From: Bretschneidera sinensis
Lineage: Eukaryota > Streptophyta > Magnoliopsida > Brassicales > Akaniaceae
Assembly: GCA_023935145.1 (NCBI GenBank)
Contig: CM043698.1
Location: 64,250,001-64,314,000 of the forward strand
Length of the DNA stretch: 64,000 nt
Direction: 5' to 3'
Of the stretch, positions 11,801-24,590 are shown piece after piece (the stretch's first letter is position 1; each line of letters begins with the position of its first letter). The notes below the pieces were generated by a model. It ran no database searches and was not told where the DNA came from. It was given only the letters and a program-made list of their open reading frames with translations. The position numbers and the translations under genes are program-made.

Positions 11801-14800
11801 AAATGAATTAGTCTCATAACCAAATAATTTGATAGTGGACCATTACTCAAACCTATTTACCTACTAGCTCCAATTCGATTGGATGTTCATGACACTTTGT
11901 GTCCAATTATTTTCAATTTTTAATAAATAAAAAAAAAGCACAAAAAGAAAAAAATGGTATTAAAACGCATTAGATTTGATAGTACAAAAGCGGCAATTAA
12001 AACATTGATTCCAACAACTGTAAAGCTGTTGGGGAATGAGAGTACTTCAAGATTATGATGATGCTTGGTTGGGTTGCCAACAAAGTCAATATGTTTTTGA
12101 GAGATCCAGCTGTACTCATCTGTTGTTATTATAATATGAATATATGATGATAAAAGAGAGCGAGAGAGAGAGAAAAAAAGAGGGGAGATTAATTATTCTT
12201 GTGTAAAGGAGGTACTCTTTAGAAATTATATGATGATTTTAGTCTTTGGTTAAATGATGATTTTCAAAGGTTGCGAAAAAAAGAATAGATGATTGAAAGA
12301 TGAGTATTCCTTTTCAGGGATAAGAGACATCCATCTGCCACAATATAACTTATTACTCAAAAGAATATTTACATCTATGATATGCTGGTGACTGATGTAA
12401 TTGATGGATGATATGATTGTATAAAAGAGATTTTCTACTGCCTATTTTTCCTATAGAACATGATTACATAACCTTCTTTGGTAAGGTCAACATGGATCCC
12501 AAGTCCTATATTTAACCCCTGCTCTGCCTTCTTTGCAAGGTTGTAGATATTATAAAACCGTTTCTGCTTTTAAAAAACAGAAATCATGTCAGATAATTTT
12601 ATAAAAAAAAATACTGTTAGGTCAAAAGTAAGTGAGTCTACCTAAAAATTTCTTGTCTGTAAACACCACTGGTGTGAGCACCCGTTTAAAAAGAGAGGAT
12701 GTGGTGTAGATATCTCACTCTTGATCTACCCAACTGATTTTCAGTTAAACGGTTGTGTTCAAGCTCTTTTTTCCTTTTCCTTTTGGAAGAAAAGAGTATT
12801 CAAGCTAGGAGGCAAGAGATTCAGTCATTCACCTCTACTGCTTCCCAACCCAATAAGCAGCAGGAATTGGGCCACAGACAACTGAGCAGAAAAGTCCAAT
12901 TTGAATCAGAATAGGGCCACTTATAGTAAATACATTTCATTTTAAAAGCCTAGTTCAATATGTATGGGCTTATAAGGACTTCAAATTTCATAACAGTGAT
13001 TGTGACCCATTTCTTTCAGATCGTTGCAACTGATGATTGTGATTTTCTTTATTCTTTTTAATATTTTTTGCTTGATTTACAGACCTCCATTCACAAAACA
13101 ATCATTTTATTCATAACTAAGTTATTAGCTTGAGAAATCGAACTCATGACCTCAAATTTTAGATGTGGAACTGAGTCCAACATCTCAGTTCGAAACTCGA
13201 AAAAATTAAACTCGAGCTGTGATTTTGACTCGGTTAGCTTATCGAATCGAATTCGAACAGTGTCAAACTCGGTTCGTTAGACTCGCGAGTCAGCTCAATT
13301 TATTTAATAAATTAAATAGATATTATATATACTTTATTTATTTTATATACATTTAATATATATTATAAAAATTTATTTATTTATTTCAAAATATATATTT
13401 ATTATTTTATTTTAAAAAGTTCGACTCGAGCTCGATCTTAATTTCAATTTTCTTAACTCAGGTTAAGTTCGAATAAATTTTTTACTCACAAACCAATCTC
13501 GAACTCCCCTTCATTCAGGTTCAGCTCTGCTCGAATCCACCCTTAACGTCAATACACTTAGATTTAACTTGAGGCAATAACCATATTATTAAGTTATTTT
13601 TTTGTCAATTTTTAATATAAAAAAAACAGTCGAAAGTAAAAGAAAGCTAGGTTTTATTTCTTTTTTCTTAAAGGTTATATGTCTTTGGTGCATATTCAAC
13701 CGATCCTAGTGAATTAAATCCATATATATATATATATATAAAACGCCATATCTTATAGAAATCAAACTAAAGCCACAAATCCGTTATGGACACAAATCAC
13801 CTTCTCTTCCTTTTCTTTTCTCCCCCACTTGCAATTCCTTGTCTTTGATTGTCACACATTGTTAACTCATGTCAACTTGTAGATAGACAGATATCTATGA
13901 TATGATCACCTTGTGTAGTGCTCAAAAACATTATTTGCATGATTCCCTTTGGTTGGCATCAAGGACTCATACGTTTATATAATCACCGAAAGAACACTTT
14001 CTCCCTCTCTCTATGTTCTCTTTTGAATCAAATTTAATTATATAGATTCCCTTTCTCTGTCAATGCAGATCTAATGGAGTATCAAGTACTTTTGGCAGTG
14101 ATTTTGCATGGACCAGATGTGAGTGGTGATAATCCCCCTTAGTTTCATTGCCCCAAAAAAAAAAGGAGTAAAAGGGCTTGGTACAGCTAAAGCCACCAAC
14201 ATTAAGGTTCCGGGGTTTGATTCTTGGCCATGAAGGCCGGGCTAGCTACATGGATGTCTATTATTCACAATAATAGTGAAAAAGAAAAGAAAAGAAAAAG
14301 TCCAAAGCCAAACAACTTTCTAAGTTGCGACCCTTTAATTTTCCAAACTTGTTAGGAAGGACCACCAAAATTATTAGAGAAAGAGAAGGGAATGATTCCA
14401 ATGAATGTATCTTTTTGTGGGGTTAGTGTTTTAAAAAAATTTTGTTATATGATATAAAGTTTCATTTTTTTTTGAATGAAAATAAAATATGTTTTTTTTT
14501 TTTTCATACTTTTTAACAATGAGATAAATGCTATGTATCTTTTATGTTATTGTGTCAGACAAAAACTTATCGATGTTTAGATATTGATGATTCTAATTTC
14601 TGAATTCAATGTAATATAGTTTAATTAGGACCACTTCTCCCTACTCCCTACCACCTCCGTCGGATCACCCACCTTCATCAAATTAGCAACCAAAATACAC
14701 TACCCTTTACCCGATTGATATGTAATTGTGTAAGCAACTTCTTTGGACTTTTCCAAAACCACTAGAATCATGATGATAAAGTTCAACAATTTTTTTTAAG

Positions 14801-15953
14801 TAACGATTAACGAGGTTTTCAAGCTTTCAATCTGATCATTTTCTATATACATGTAAACTTTTTTTTTTCACACATCAATTAAAGTTGGAATTAAATTTCA
14901 CATGCGTCAATACCCTATTTACATAATCCTTTTTGCATTAAAATTTAGCATTACTCTGACTACTCGCTACCCTATCCTAAAAGTTGGTTATAACTTAATT
15001 TTATTTATAATGTACAATTTTGATAAATTAATTCCCATGGGAAAAAACCTTGCTTCTTTTTCCAATGAGTCTTAGGGTTCAAATATTATTACTCATGAAT
15101 TCACCAATTAAAAAAAACACACCAATTGAATGAATATTGAAATCCCATGGAACAAACGGAATGGGAATCATAAAGAAACCCCAAAATAGCCACATAATTT
15201 TCTTGTTACGTCATGAAACTTGATTAGTAACTGATATTTTACTTTTAAAAATCACTGTAGTGAATGAAAAAATACCATAATGAGTGAAAAAATATCTTTT
15301 AATTAATTGATTTTGAGATAACAAAAAAAAGTGGCACTGTTAAGTGTCTCCTAAGAGCGCTCAGAAAGAGAAATAACAAAATTAGAGGTTCATATATCAT
15401 ATTGCTTGTTATGTGGTTAGGTATATACCTGATCAACATCATGCTACAAAGTTAAAGGTCTTCTTTTTTTCTAATTAAATTACCAGTTGTGTCTGCAATT
15501 TTAGGTAATGTCAAGATTAATTAAAAACATGTATATGGCAGACATTACTAATCAATGATAAAATGAGAAACTGGGCTGGGGCCAGCGACCGATCTGCTGC
15601 TGTTGCTTGGGTTTGGTCGTTCTTTATCATATCAAGAGACCTGGGTTTATTGGCATGGACCAGTGCATCTTGGTGCTATACACGGTCCTTAAGAATTAGG
15701 ATGATGATCTTACACCAGCCCTATTAATTAGATTACAACATATTAACAGTCGTTTTACCACTGATGGCATCATGTCACCAACTTTAGATTTTCTTTTGAT
15801 TAATTAATTGTTTGATACATACAAAACTTTCAAATTTTGTCTTTGTCCTCGTCTTTTTATTTGATTGTGAAAAATTATGTAAATGCAGTCCAAGAAAGTT
15901 TTATAGACCTGATCTGATTAGATTTTCTTCTTATGGGTAATGTGATATTACTA
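8881..15953. other. long gene-free intergenic region
   Basis: No domain-bearing reading frame was found in 7 kb; open frames here are short and without similarity that I recognise. The first 250 bp continue the sequence split by the LINE. About 13160-13550 is rich in CTCGA/TTCGA words and resembles a dispersed plant repeat. A TA microsatellite lies at about 13724-13740. GA-rich tracts occur near 12155-12185. Promoter, MITE or non-coding RNA content cannot be judged from reading alone. Confidence 0.5.
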
Positions 15954-15958
15954 GTTTT
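15954..15958. repeat. target duplication of the outer Copia-type element, left copy
   Basis: GTTTT here precedes the LTR start (TGTTGGGTAAT). The same 5 bases follow the 3' LTR at 27632-27636. Confidence 0.75.
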
Positions 15959-16277
15959 TGTTGGGTAATAATCATAGAGAAAATATTTGGAAGTCAAAGA
16001 AAAGGAAAAAAGGAAAAAGATTTTTTTGAGACTGAATTGTCTGTTTCCAAATTGGTGAATATTTTTAAGGATTTTAAAAGAGAATTTCAATATTCTTTAA
16101 ATTTGGAGAGTTGTCTAAAATGTTTGGGAGACTCTTCTATTTATAAGAATAAGATCTAAACCCTAAAAGATGAATCATTCTAACCAAAGAGAGAGCTCTA
16201 AATCTAGGTTTTCTATTCCAAATGGAGAAAATAAGACTTGAGTGTACTGGGGCAATGGTTTAGAGTGTGTTCATTGG
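15959..16277 (+). repeat. outer element 5' LTR, left part
   Basis: These 319 bases align with the first part of the 3' LTR at 27080-27404, including AAACCCTAAAAGATGAATCA and GGGGCAATGGTTTAGAGTGT. The nested element interrupts it after ATTGG. The rest of the LTR lies at 26436-26679. Confidence 0.85.
16273..16277. repeat. target duplication of the Sirevirus-like element, left copy
   Basis: ATTGG here is repeated at 26431-26435, directly after the 3' LTR. Confidence 0.85.
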
Positions 16278-17483
16278 TGTTGACTCGTATTTGATTTTAA
16301 TAATGACAAAACACTACTCTAATTGCACTAACAGTTTTATCTAAGTGTTTAAGTGGTAAAAGCATTCAGTATAGAAAGAAGATGCAAGAACTCAACTAGA
16401 TTCAGACGCCAAGGCAAGACAGAAGATCTAGAATAGGCATTCAGGTAGTAAAAACAACTGTAAATCTCTCATAATCAAATACTTAGCTTGACATGTGGCT
16501 CATTTTACAAAAGATTTTGACAAAACCTTTAATACAATTGTTTCCAAGTTGAAAACAGTTTTGATACATGAAAAACTGGGTTGAAGGGCAACCTAGTCGA
16601 CTGGCTCAATATACCAGTCAACTGGGGTATGGGATAGAAGGTCTCCAGTCGACTGGTGTCAAGGACCCAGTCAACTTGACACCAGTCGACTGGCAACTGG
16701 GATAGAAAGTTCCCAGTCGACTGGTACTCTTCCACAGCCTAAAAAGTGAGATTTCTCACTTGACCCAGTCGATTGGTAATTCAAAAATATGACCGTTTGA
16801 GACGCGGGACTTGAGCATTTAATGGCCCAAACCTACCAAATCAGTGTCAAACAACCATATTAATTCAAGGTTATGAAAATCCACTTCAATGAGTATTTAA
16901 AAAAACAAAATAACAAATTCAATTCGCAAGTTTGCTCATTAATTCTCAAAAGCTTTGAAAAATTTATTGTTGAGTCATTCTTCAAGCTTATTCTTGAAAG
17001 AGATATATTGTTCATTTGTAAAAGCACTTATTGCTATCTCTCTACCATTTACTTTATAGCAAATCTCATTATTGTAAAGGGGAAAAAGTTGTAATAACTC
17101 TTAAAGTGTTTAGGATTAAACACTTCTTTGTAGCTTCCATGAGGAAGGGATTAGCTTCCGTGATGAAGGGATTAGATTCTGTGTGGAAAGGATTGGTTGT
17201 AAGGTTTGTACAACACCCGTGAAGTTGTATGACTAAAAGTTTTAGCGGATTACTTCAAGGAGGTTCCTTGAAGAGAGTGAACGTAGGGTCGGAAGGAATC
17301 CGATATTGTCGAACCACTATAAACTGAGTTTGCACTTTCTCTTCCTTCAACTCTTTTACTTCAAGCTCATTACTTGATTGTATACTTTGTGCATTTAACT
17401 GTTTTTATAAACTCGTAAAGTAATTAGCAAAAGTTTTTAAAAACCCAATTCACCCCCCTGTTGGGTTTGAACCTCGGTTTACA
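16278..17483 (+). repeat. Sirevirus-like 5' LTR
   Basis: The 1206-bp LTR starts TGTTGACTCG and ends CGGTTTACA. It matches 25240-26430 over its length, with scattered differences and one block missing from the right copy near 25620. It carries several copies of the palindrome CCAGTCGACTGG, at about 16590-16780. The mutational load suggests a moderately old insertion. Confidence 0.9.
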
Positions 17484-17485
17484 AT

Positions 17486-17497
17486 TGGTATCAGAAC
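17486..17497 (+). promoter_or_regulatory. primer-binding site, Sirevirus-like element
   Basis: TGGTATCAGAAC lies 2 bases after the 5' LTR. It matches the usual initiator-Met tRNA complement TGGTATCAGAGC with one change. Confidence 0.85.
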
Positions 17498-17538
17498 TTC
17501 GTACTCAATTTCAAGCTTAAAATCTTTGAGTTGATCCA

Positions 17539-19138
17539 ATGGCATCTAATAGCTATACCGAAGAACATTCCTATACTAAGCCTCCCTTGTTCAATGGCTC
17601 CAACTATTACTATTGGAAAAATATGATGAAAATCTTTGTCGAATGACAAGATTACAATATATGGAGAGTCATTGAGGAAGGACCTAGAATTCCTACAAAG
17701 GAAATAACTATTGGAGAAATCAATCATACAATGCCTAAACTCAAAACTGAGTTCAATGAAGAGGATTGTAGAATGATGTCTCTAAATAGTAAAGCCACAA
17801 GTATTTTACATTATGCTTTAGATATTTCGGAATATAATAAAATTATGCTTGTGTTTCGGCTAAGGAGATTTGGGACAAATTGCAAGTTACATATGAAGGA
17901 ACTAGCGAACTTAAAAATTCAAAAATCTATATGCTAATGTCCGAGTACGAATCTTTCAAAATGTCTCCTAACGAAACAATTTCTCAAATGCACTCACGTT
18001 TCACCATTATTGTTAACGGCTTAAAGCTTTTTGGTAGGAGCATTGAGGAATTTGAACTAACGAGGAAGAGATCTTAAGGTCTTTGCCATCCATTTGGAAA
18101 GCAAAAAAGATGACCATAACGGAGACCAAAGATCTGGACAAACTTGATGTCGAAACACTTCTTGGATCACTATTGACATACGAGATGGAAGAAATGAATC
18201 CTGTTGTCAATGCTGATAAGAAGAAAAAAATGTGATTGCTTTCAACGCCTCTACAAGCAACAAAGAGGAAGAAACGGGAGAAGAGGTAGAGAGCAGGAAG
18301 AAGATGGTGAGATGGCTCTAATCACCAAGAGGTTTCACAGGTTCTTGAAGAAGAGCAAGAAACATTACACAAAGGATCCCACTCCAAAAAGGGAACCACT
18401 TGTGTGTTATAGTTGCAAGAAACCCGATCACATCAAGGTCAATTGTACAACAACAAGAAAACCATATAAGAGCTTCAAAAAGAAAGCTATGATTGTAACC
18501 ACTTTGAGTGATGACGAAGAAGAAGAATCCTTAAACAATGAGATCGGATACGAGGAGATTGTCAACCTATGTCTAATGGCAATCGATGACGAAAATGAGG
18601 CATCAAATTCTTCCCCTTCTAATAATAACATTGTTAGTAGTAGTGAAGAATCAATAGAGATTATAAATGAAATGCATGAAGAATTGAAGAAATTCGATTC
18701 TAGGAATACCACCCTCAAAAAGGAAGTCTTATCTCTTTCTAAAGAGATGGAAGGCTTAAAAGAAGAAAAAGAAAAACTATTTTCCATGCTTTATAATTAT
18801 TCTCAAGATTTTCTTAAAGATGAAAATGAAAATTTAAAGAAGAAAATAATGGAATTGAATAGCACTATATCAAGACTTATGCTTGGAAAAGAAAAGCTAG
18901 ATGAAGTATTATCTTGCCAAAGATTAAGTGGAGGAAAATCCGGGTTGGGTTATTCTCCATTAGGCAAGCAAAAATCAAAAGATACCTTATTCATGAAAGC
19001 AACATGTGTGAATGAAGCCTCTACTTCCAAGGCTACTAGCAAGATCAAAAGTACTCACTCAATATGTGCTAGTAAGTCTAAAAATGTGAATTTAAATTCT
19101 AATGCATATACTAGAGGTAAGCATCCTAGAAATACTCA

Positions 19139-19173
<35 letters not shown>

Positions 19174-19605
19174 GCAAATGCTAGGAACAATCATTCAAGA
19201 AATTCATATACACATCCTAAGAGTAACCAGCATGTGCATCTTAGAGATAATATGTATACTCATAACTTGCACACTACACATGAACATCCTAGGAATTACC
19301 ATCATGTGTATTTTAAAAACAATATGTATGTTCATTATAATGCAAGTACACATCCTAGAAATCATTATCATAAATTTCCTAGAAATGACATGCATGTGCA
19401 TAATCTTCACAACAAAAACATGTATCCTAGGAATACTTATCCAATGAACTATAGCCATGCACAATTAAGAAATCCTAGAAATTTCAATAACTATTATTCT
19501 AGGATTGTGAATCATCAACATGTCTATAAATATAGAACACCTTACAGTGTTAAGAAAGTATGGGTCCCTGATGGAACCGTATTTTCTAGAACTAACCCCA
19601 AATGA
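17539..19605 (+). pseudogene. Sirevirus-like gag (UBN2-type) with zinc knuckle and His/Asn-rich linker
   Basis: The ATG at 17539 begins a Copia gag. Its N-terminal part reads PPLFNG.NYYYWK, followed by a stop at about 17644. Later segments are KNSKIYMLMSEYESFKM and ETISQMHSRFTIIVNGL in a shifted frame, so at least three lesions exist. One CX2CX4HX4C knuckle is visible at 18409-18450 (CYSCKKPDHIKVNC). A Glu/Lys-rich coiled-coil-like stretch follows (18640-18900). A TA microsatellite at 19143-19170 shifts frame, and then a His/Asn/Tyr-rich linker with repeated HPRN words leads to VWVPDG near 19558. Gag packages element RNA into virus-like particles. Confidence 0.8.
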
Positions 19606-19638
19606 CCCAAGAAATTTTGGATACCTAAGAGTGCAATT

Positions 19639-19902
19639 GTGTATCCTTGCGTAATGAAAATATGTATCCAAACCAAAGAAAAAGGTAACTATTGGTACTT
19701 TGATAGTGGATGCTCAAAATACATGACTGGTGATCGAAGTGTATTCAAAGAGCTATCTCTAAGATATGGCGGACATGTTACCATTGGAGATAACATAAAG
19801 ATAAAGATCATCAAGCATGAAAAAGTTGGTAATGATTTCTCAACCATTGATCATGTATTAGATGTGCAAGGCCTTAAGCCAAATTTACTAAGTTTTAATT
19901 AA
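19639..19902 (+). pseudogene. Sirevirus-like aspartic protease fragment
   Basis: The frame shows WYFDSGCSKYMTGD, the Copia protease active site (DSG with the following SKYMTG), at about 19698-19738. GHVTIGD and VLDVQGLKPNLLS follow, typical of the protease and the GAG-pre-integrase start. A stop after LLSFN truncates it. The GAG-pre-integrase zinc segment continues in broken form to about 20230. The protease cleaves the Gag-Pol polyprotein. Confidence 0.8.
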
Positions 19903-20262
19903 CTATGTGACAAAGGTAACAAAGTCATATTTGAAACCTCTCACTGTCTAGTTATAGTCATAAAAAATAACAAGATCAAGTTTGTTAGCCATAGACACGA
20001 AAATGTCTATATAGTTGATTTAAAATCTTTGCATTCAGAAAATAAAAAATATTTTCCCGCATTTAGTGAAAACTCATAGCTATGACATAAAAGGCTTGGC
20101 CATATGAATATGGATTTGCTTAAAACCATTTCAAGAAAAGATTTAGTCATTGGACTTTCAAAAATCAAATTCGAAAAAGACAAGGTGTGTAATGCTTGTC
20201 AAATGGGAAAACAAAGTATAATTTTTTTTAAATAAAAAAATGTAGTCTCAATCACTAGACCA

Positions 20263-20784
20263 TTGGAACTTTTCCATATGGACTTATTTGGTCCAATAAG
20301 TATCATTAGTCTAGGTGGCCATCAATATGTTCTTGTTATTGTTGATGACTATTCAAGATATACCTTTGTTATTTTTATTGCTTACAAGAATGAAGCTTAC
20401 AAAGGATTTGAAAACTTTTATAAAAAGGTTCAAAATGAAAAAAGAATTTGCATTTCAAGCATTAGAAGTGATCATAGAAAAGAATTTGAAAACCAAAGTT
20501 TTTCAAAATTTTGGGATGAAAATGGAATTGATCACAACTTTTCAGCTCCTAGAACTCCTCAACAAAATAGAGTTGTTGAAAGGAAAAATAGAGTTCTAAA
20601 AGAATTTGCAAGAACAATGCTTCGTAAAAATAGCTTGCCAAACTATTTTTGGGCAAAAGCCGTAAACACTTCTTGCTACATCTTAAATAGAGTTTTAATT
20701 AGGCATATGCTTGACCAAACTCCATATGAATTATGGAAAGGTAGAAAGCCTAATATATCTTATTTTTCATGCTTTTGGCTGTAA
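20263..20784 (+). pseudogene. Sirevirus-like integrase core
   Basis: The integrase catalytic domain shows the DDE residues: Asp in HMDLFGP (about 20278), Asp in RSDHRKEFEN (about 20467) and Glu in VVERKNR (about 20580). The motif TPQQNRVVERKNR normally reads TPQQNGVVER, so a Gly has become Arg. The domain inserts the cDNA into the host chromosome. The frame breaks at about 20770, where the next frame (FHAFGCKCFIL) takes over. Confidence 0.85.
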
Positions 20785-22800
20785 ATGCTTTATCCTAAAT
20801 AACAATAAAACTAACTTGGGTAAATTTGACTCAAAGACCGATGAGGAGATATTCTTAGGATATTCAACATCTAGTAAAGCTTATAGAGTCTTTAACAAAA
20901 GAACTCTAGTGGTAGAAGAATCCGTACATGTAGCCTTTGATGAGTCTAACCTAATTCGTAGTAGAGTAGTTTCTTTTAATGATGATGCAGATTTTATTCT
21001 AAGAATGGAAACACTTACTCCCATTGTTGACCCGGAGGAGAGCCAACCTCAAACAATTCAAGAGGTGGATGCTCTCAATCTTGATCAACCATCTATAAAT
21101 CAACAAGAGGGTAGTCTTCCTAAAGATTGGAGGTATGTGAATTATCATCCAATCGATCAAGTGATTGGTGATCATTCACAAGGGGTAAGAACTTATTCCT
21201 CTATTAGAAATATTTGTAATTTTGTAGCTTATTTATCGTAAGTAGAACCTAAGACGTTTGTAGAAGCCGAGAAGGATGTCGATTGGATAAATGCTATGCA
21301 AGAAGAAATAAATCAATTTGAAAGAAACAAGGTATGGAATCTAGCTCCTAGACCAAAGAATCATACTATAATAGGAACTAAATGGGTATTTAGAAATAAG
21401 ATGGATGAAAATGGAATAGTAACTAGGAACAAGGCTAGACTAGTTGCTAAGGGATATAATCAAGAAGAATGAATAGCTTTTGATGAGATCTGTGCTCCTG
21501 TAGCTAGATTAGAAGCTATTCAAATGTTATTAGCCTTTGCATGCTTTAATAAATTTAAACTATTTCAAATGGATGTAAAAAGTGTCTTTTTAAATGGTTT
21601 CATAGAAGAAAAGGTGTAAGTTGAGCAACCTCTTGAGTTTGAAAATCTTAATCTTCTAAACCATGTTTATAAACTTTATAAAGTTCTCTATGGGTTGAAG
21701 CAAGCTCCAAGAGCATGGTATGAGAGACTAAGTAAGTTTTTGATTGAAAATGGTTTTACAAGAGGAAAAATAGACACAACTTTCTTCATAAAAATGACGC
21801 ACTACTAGTCTAAATATATGTTGATGATATTATATTTGGTGCTACTAATGAATTCATGTGTCAAGAGTTTACTAAGTGCATGCAAGGAGAATTTGAAATG
21901 AGCATGATGAGAGAACTCACATACTTTCTTGGACTTCAAATCAAACAATTGAAACAGGGGATCTTCATTAATCAATCAAAGTACACCAAGGACCTATTAA
22001 AGAGGTTTGGTATGAAAAGCTCAAAGTCAATTGGCACTCCCATGAGCACCTTTACAAAACTTGACCTAGATGAGGGAGGTAAGTGTATAGATACTAAAAC
22101 TAATAGAAGCATGACAGGAGCTTTACTTTATTTAACTGCAAGTAGATCTGATATAATGTTCAGTGTATGCATGTGTGCTAGATTTCAAGCTAATGCTAAG
22201 GAATCACATGTAATTGCAGTAAAAAGAATTCTTAGATACCTACAAGGGACTCAAAACCTAGGATTATAGTATTATAGAAAATCACCTTTTGAGCTTGTAG
22301 GATATTCAGATGCTGATTTTGCAGGCTGTAGACTAAATAGAAAAAGCACTAGTGGTACATGCCAATTCTTAGGTGCAATGATAACCTTTTAGGTTTCCAA
22401 AAAACAAAATTCGGTTGCATTATCAACTGTCGAGGCGGAATATATAGCAGCCGGATGTTGTTGTGCACAAGTGTTGTGGATGAAATAACAACTAGAGGAC
22501 CATAGCATAAACTTTAAAGATATTCCAATTCATTGTGATAACACCAGTGCTATCAACTTAACCAAAAACCCTATTCAGCATTCTAGAACCAAAGACATAG
22601 AAATTAGGCATCAATTCATAAGAGACAATGCTCAAAAGAGTGATATAAGACTAGAATTCATTTCTTTATAGGATCAAATAGCTGATATTCTTACAAAACC
22701 CTTAAATGAAGTTAATTTTTGTAAGATTAGACTATTGATGGGCATGAAAGACTATGATAAACTGTATGTTAGATTGCATCAACATTCATCATATACATAT
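20785..22800 (+). pseudogene. Sirevirus-like reverse transcriptase and RNase H
   Basis: After the integrase tail (LGYSTSSKAYRVFNKRT), the Copia RT (RVT_2) starts near 21240. It shows NKARLVAKGYNQEE, FQMDVKSVFLNG, LYGLKQAPRAWYERL and the catalytic box YVDDIIFGATN (about 21818-21850), which lies in another frame from its surroundings. Stops occur near 21471, 21618 and 22267. RNase H and C-terminal signatures follow: STVEAEY near 22430, HCDNTSAINLTKNP near 22532 and DQIADILTKPL near 22675. The enzyme copies element RNA into DNA. Lesions rule out activity. Confidence 0.85.
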
Positions 22801-22849
22801 TTGACATCTAGTGAATGAGTATGAACTCTTATTTTTAAGTTTCATAAAA

Positions 22850-23095
22850 GGTCTAGTCGACTGGTAACATGACTCCAGTCGACTGGTAACACACTGTCAA
22901 TTTAACCACTCAACTAGTTCAAGTACCTAGTCAATTGGTAGCACAAGACATTGTTTGGAGCCAAAATTTGAAATTCTAGTAACCTACCCAGTCGACTGGT
23001 ATGGATGACCCAGTCTAGTGGTATCCCGACCTAGTCAACTGGTATGCAAAAAATTCCTCAAATTAAGAAGGACCCAGTCAACTGGTTCCCTAACG
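22850..23095 (+). repeat. cluster of CAGTCGACTGG palindromes after pol
   Basis: Exact and mutated copies of the palindrome that marks the LTRs recur here, for example near 22857, 22876 and 22989. The cluster lies between the pol end and the extra ORF. It is part of the element's non-coding sequence. Confidence 0.7.
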
Positions 23096-23283
23096 ACGTC
23101 ATTTTCAAAACTCTAAAGCTTTCTCTCTCTAGAAAATCTTTGATTTCTATCCACAATCTCCCAAAAATACTCCATAGAAGCCTTATTCTCATCCCACATC
23201 ACCTCTATTTCAACTTTCCACGGTTGAAAAATCCTTATTTCCCAAAAGCTCTCAAATTTCTCCTTAAAAACGCTATCTTCCAA

Positions 23284-24400
23284 ATGTCTGAGAGAATAAG
23301 AATTAAAAAAATCATTGGTAGACCCAATACGCCTAAAAAATCGCGCTCTCAGAAATCCAAGGGTCCCGACACAAAGAGAAAGAGGCTAGCCGGTTAGTCT
23401 AGCAAAAAGGCGAGAACCAAACTCGATGACTCACTTTTTTATATCCCAGCAGTAAAGAGCATGTATAATTCCATTATACACAACAAGAAAATCATGACAG
23501 GTAGATTCGTTGAATTCGACTCTATCTGTCATAGAAATTTTGATATATTACCTTCTTTGAAGCCATACACCTTACACCCCTTATAAATATCCACCAAAAA
23601 TACTACCTATGCCTAATTCACCAGTTTTATGCGAACTTGGTGAAACCTAGTCCATTGGCTCTTCGTTTCTGAATCAGTTTGATGGGCGTGGAGTTTGAGG
23701 TGAACACTGATCTCTTAGTCAGCATTTTGAGGATCCCAGTGGGTGGGATCCAATGGAGTCTGGACGGATGGCCAGACAACTTCGTTTATGAGAAGACATG
23801 CTAGATCGTTAGGGAAGACCCTAACTACATCTTTAGAGCCACCACATTTCACACCTGTAGTGATATAGCCCTCAACTCGAAGCTGTTCAATCTCATCATG
23901 AGTTAGACCATCCATCCACGACTTGAGAGTCAGGGCTATCTCTCGAAAATAAACGTGGTATTGATTTGGTGTCTCAAAACTGGACATCACTTCAATATCT
24001 ACCCCTTACTACTCGTCAACATGATAAACGATGAAGCTAGTGACTTCATAGGGAAGGCACCTTTGAGTCCTATTTCCCGCCTTTGAGGCTCAGGACATCG
24101 GTCCAAAGGACATCATCAATGTCTCATCTCTGAAGAAGATGAGATACATGATCCGAAAAGGTATAATCTACTCCAAGGCAGGGAGAAACATACGGATTGG
24201 TGCTAAGGATGACAACAGCAAGGAGGATGATGAGGTTCGTGGTGATGCAACTCCTTCTTCTGCGATGGACACTGATGAACGTGCACCTAATCAATAGCAT
24301 GGTGCTTATAGTGCCAGTCAGACTGGATACGATGACCTACTTCAAGCTATGATGGCCTCCAGCTGTCCATGCAGTCCGGGTTCTAAAGCTTGAGCTCTTT
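23284..24400 (+). pseudogene. decayed extra ORF after pol in the Sirevirus-like element
   Basis: The frame opens at about 23284 with a basic segment (MSERIRIKKIIGRP, then Lys/Arg/Ser-rich). It continues as SLFYIPAVKSMYNSIIHN and GRFVEFDSICHRNFDILPSL, then after breaks as MGVEFEVNTDLLVSILRIPV from 23682 and later INDEASDFIGKA. This looks like the plant-transposon protein that some Sireviruses carry after pol, sometimes called env-like. No signal peptide or membrane segment is visible to me. Many stops are present. The function is unknown. Confidence 0.55.
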
Positions 24401-24539
24401 AGTTGATTCTATGCACTGCGACCTTTGCACACTTCGTGATGATTTTGAGCTGCACCAAGAGCACACAGAGGGCTCATTGGCTGAGCTTTGGGATCTTTTA
24501 CGAGACGGCTCTGATTCGCTCGCTCGTTGAGCTTTTTGA

Positions 24540-24552
24540 TTTATCTCCTTAT

Positions 24553-24587
<35 letters not shown>

Positions 24588-24590
24588 CTC
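24540..24590. repeat. TA-rich microsatellites
   Basis: TA dinucleotide runs lie at 24555-24587 and again at 24671-24694. They fall between the extra ORF and the 3' LTR of the Sirevirus-like element. Confidence 0.8.

Noticed and set aside
19102..19464. Overlapping frames of 86 to 167 codons in the His/Asn-rich region
   Set aside because: Low-complexity sequence gives frames in several registers. Only the one that continues into VWVPDG and the protease is plausible as gag linker.
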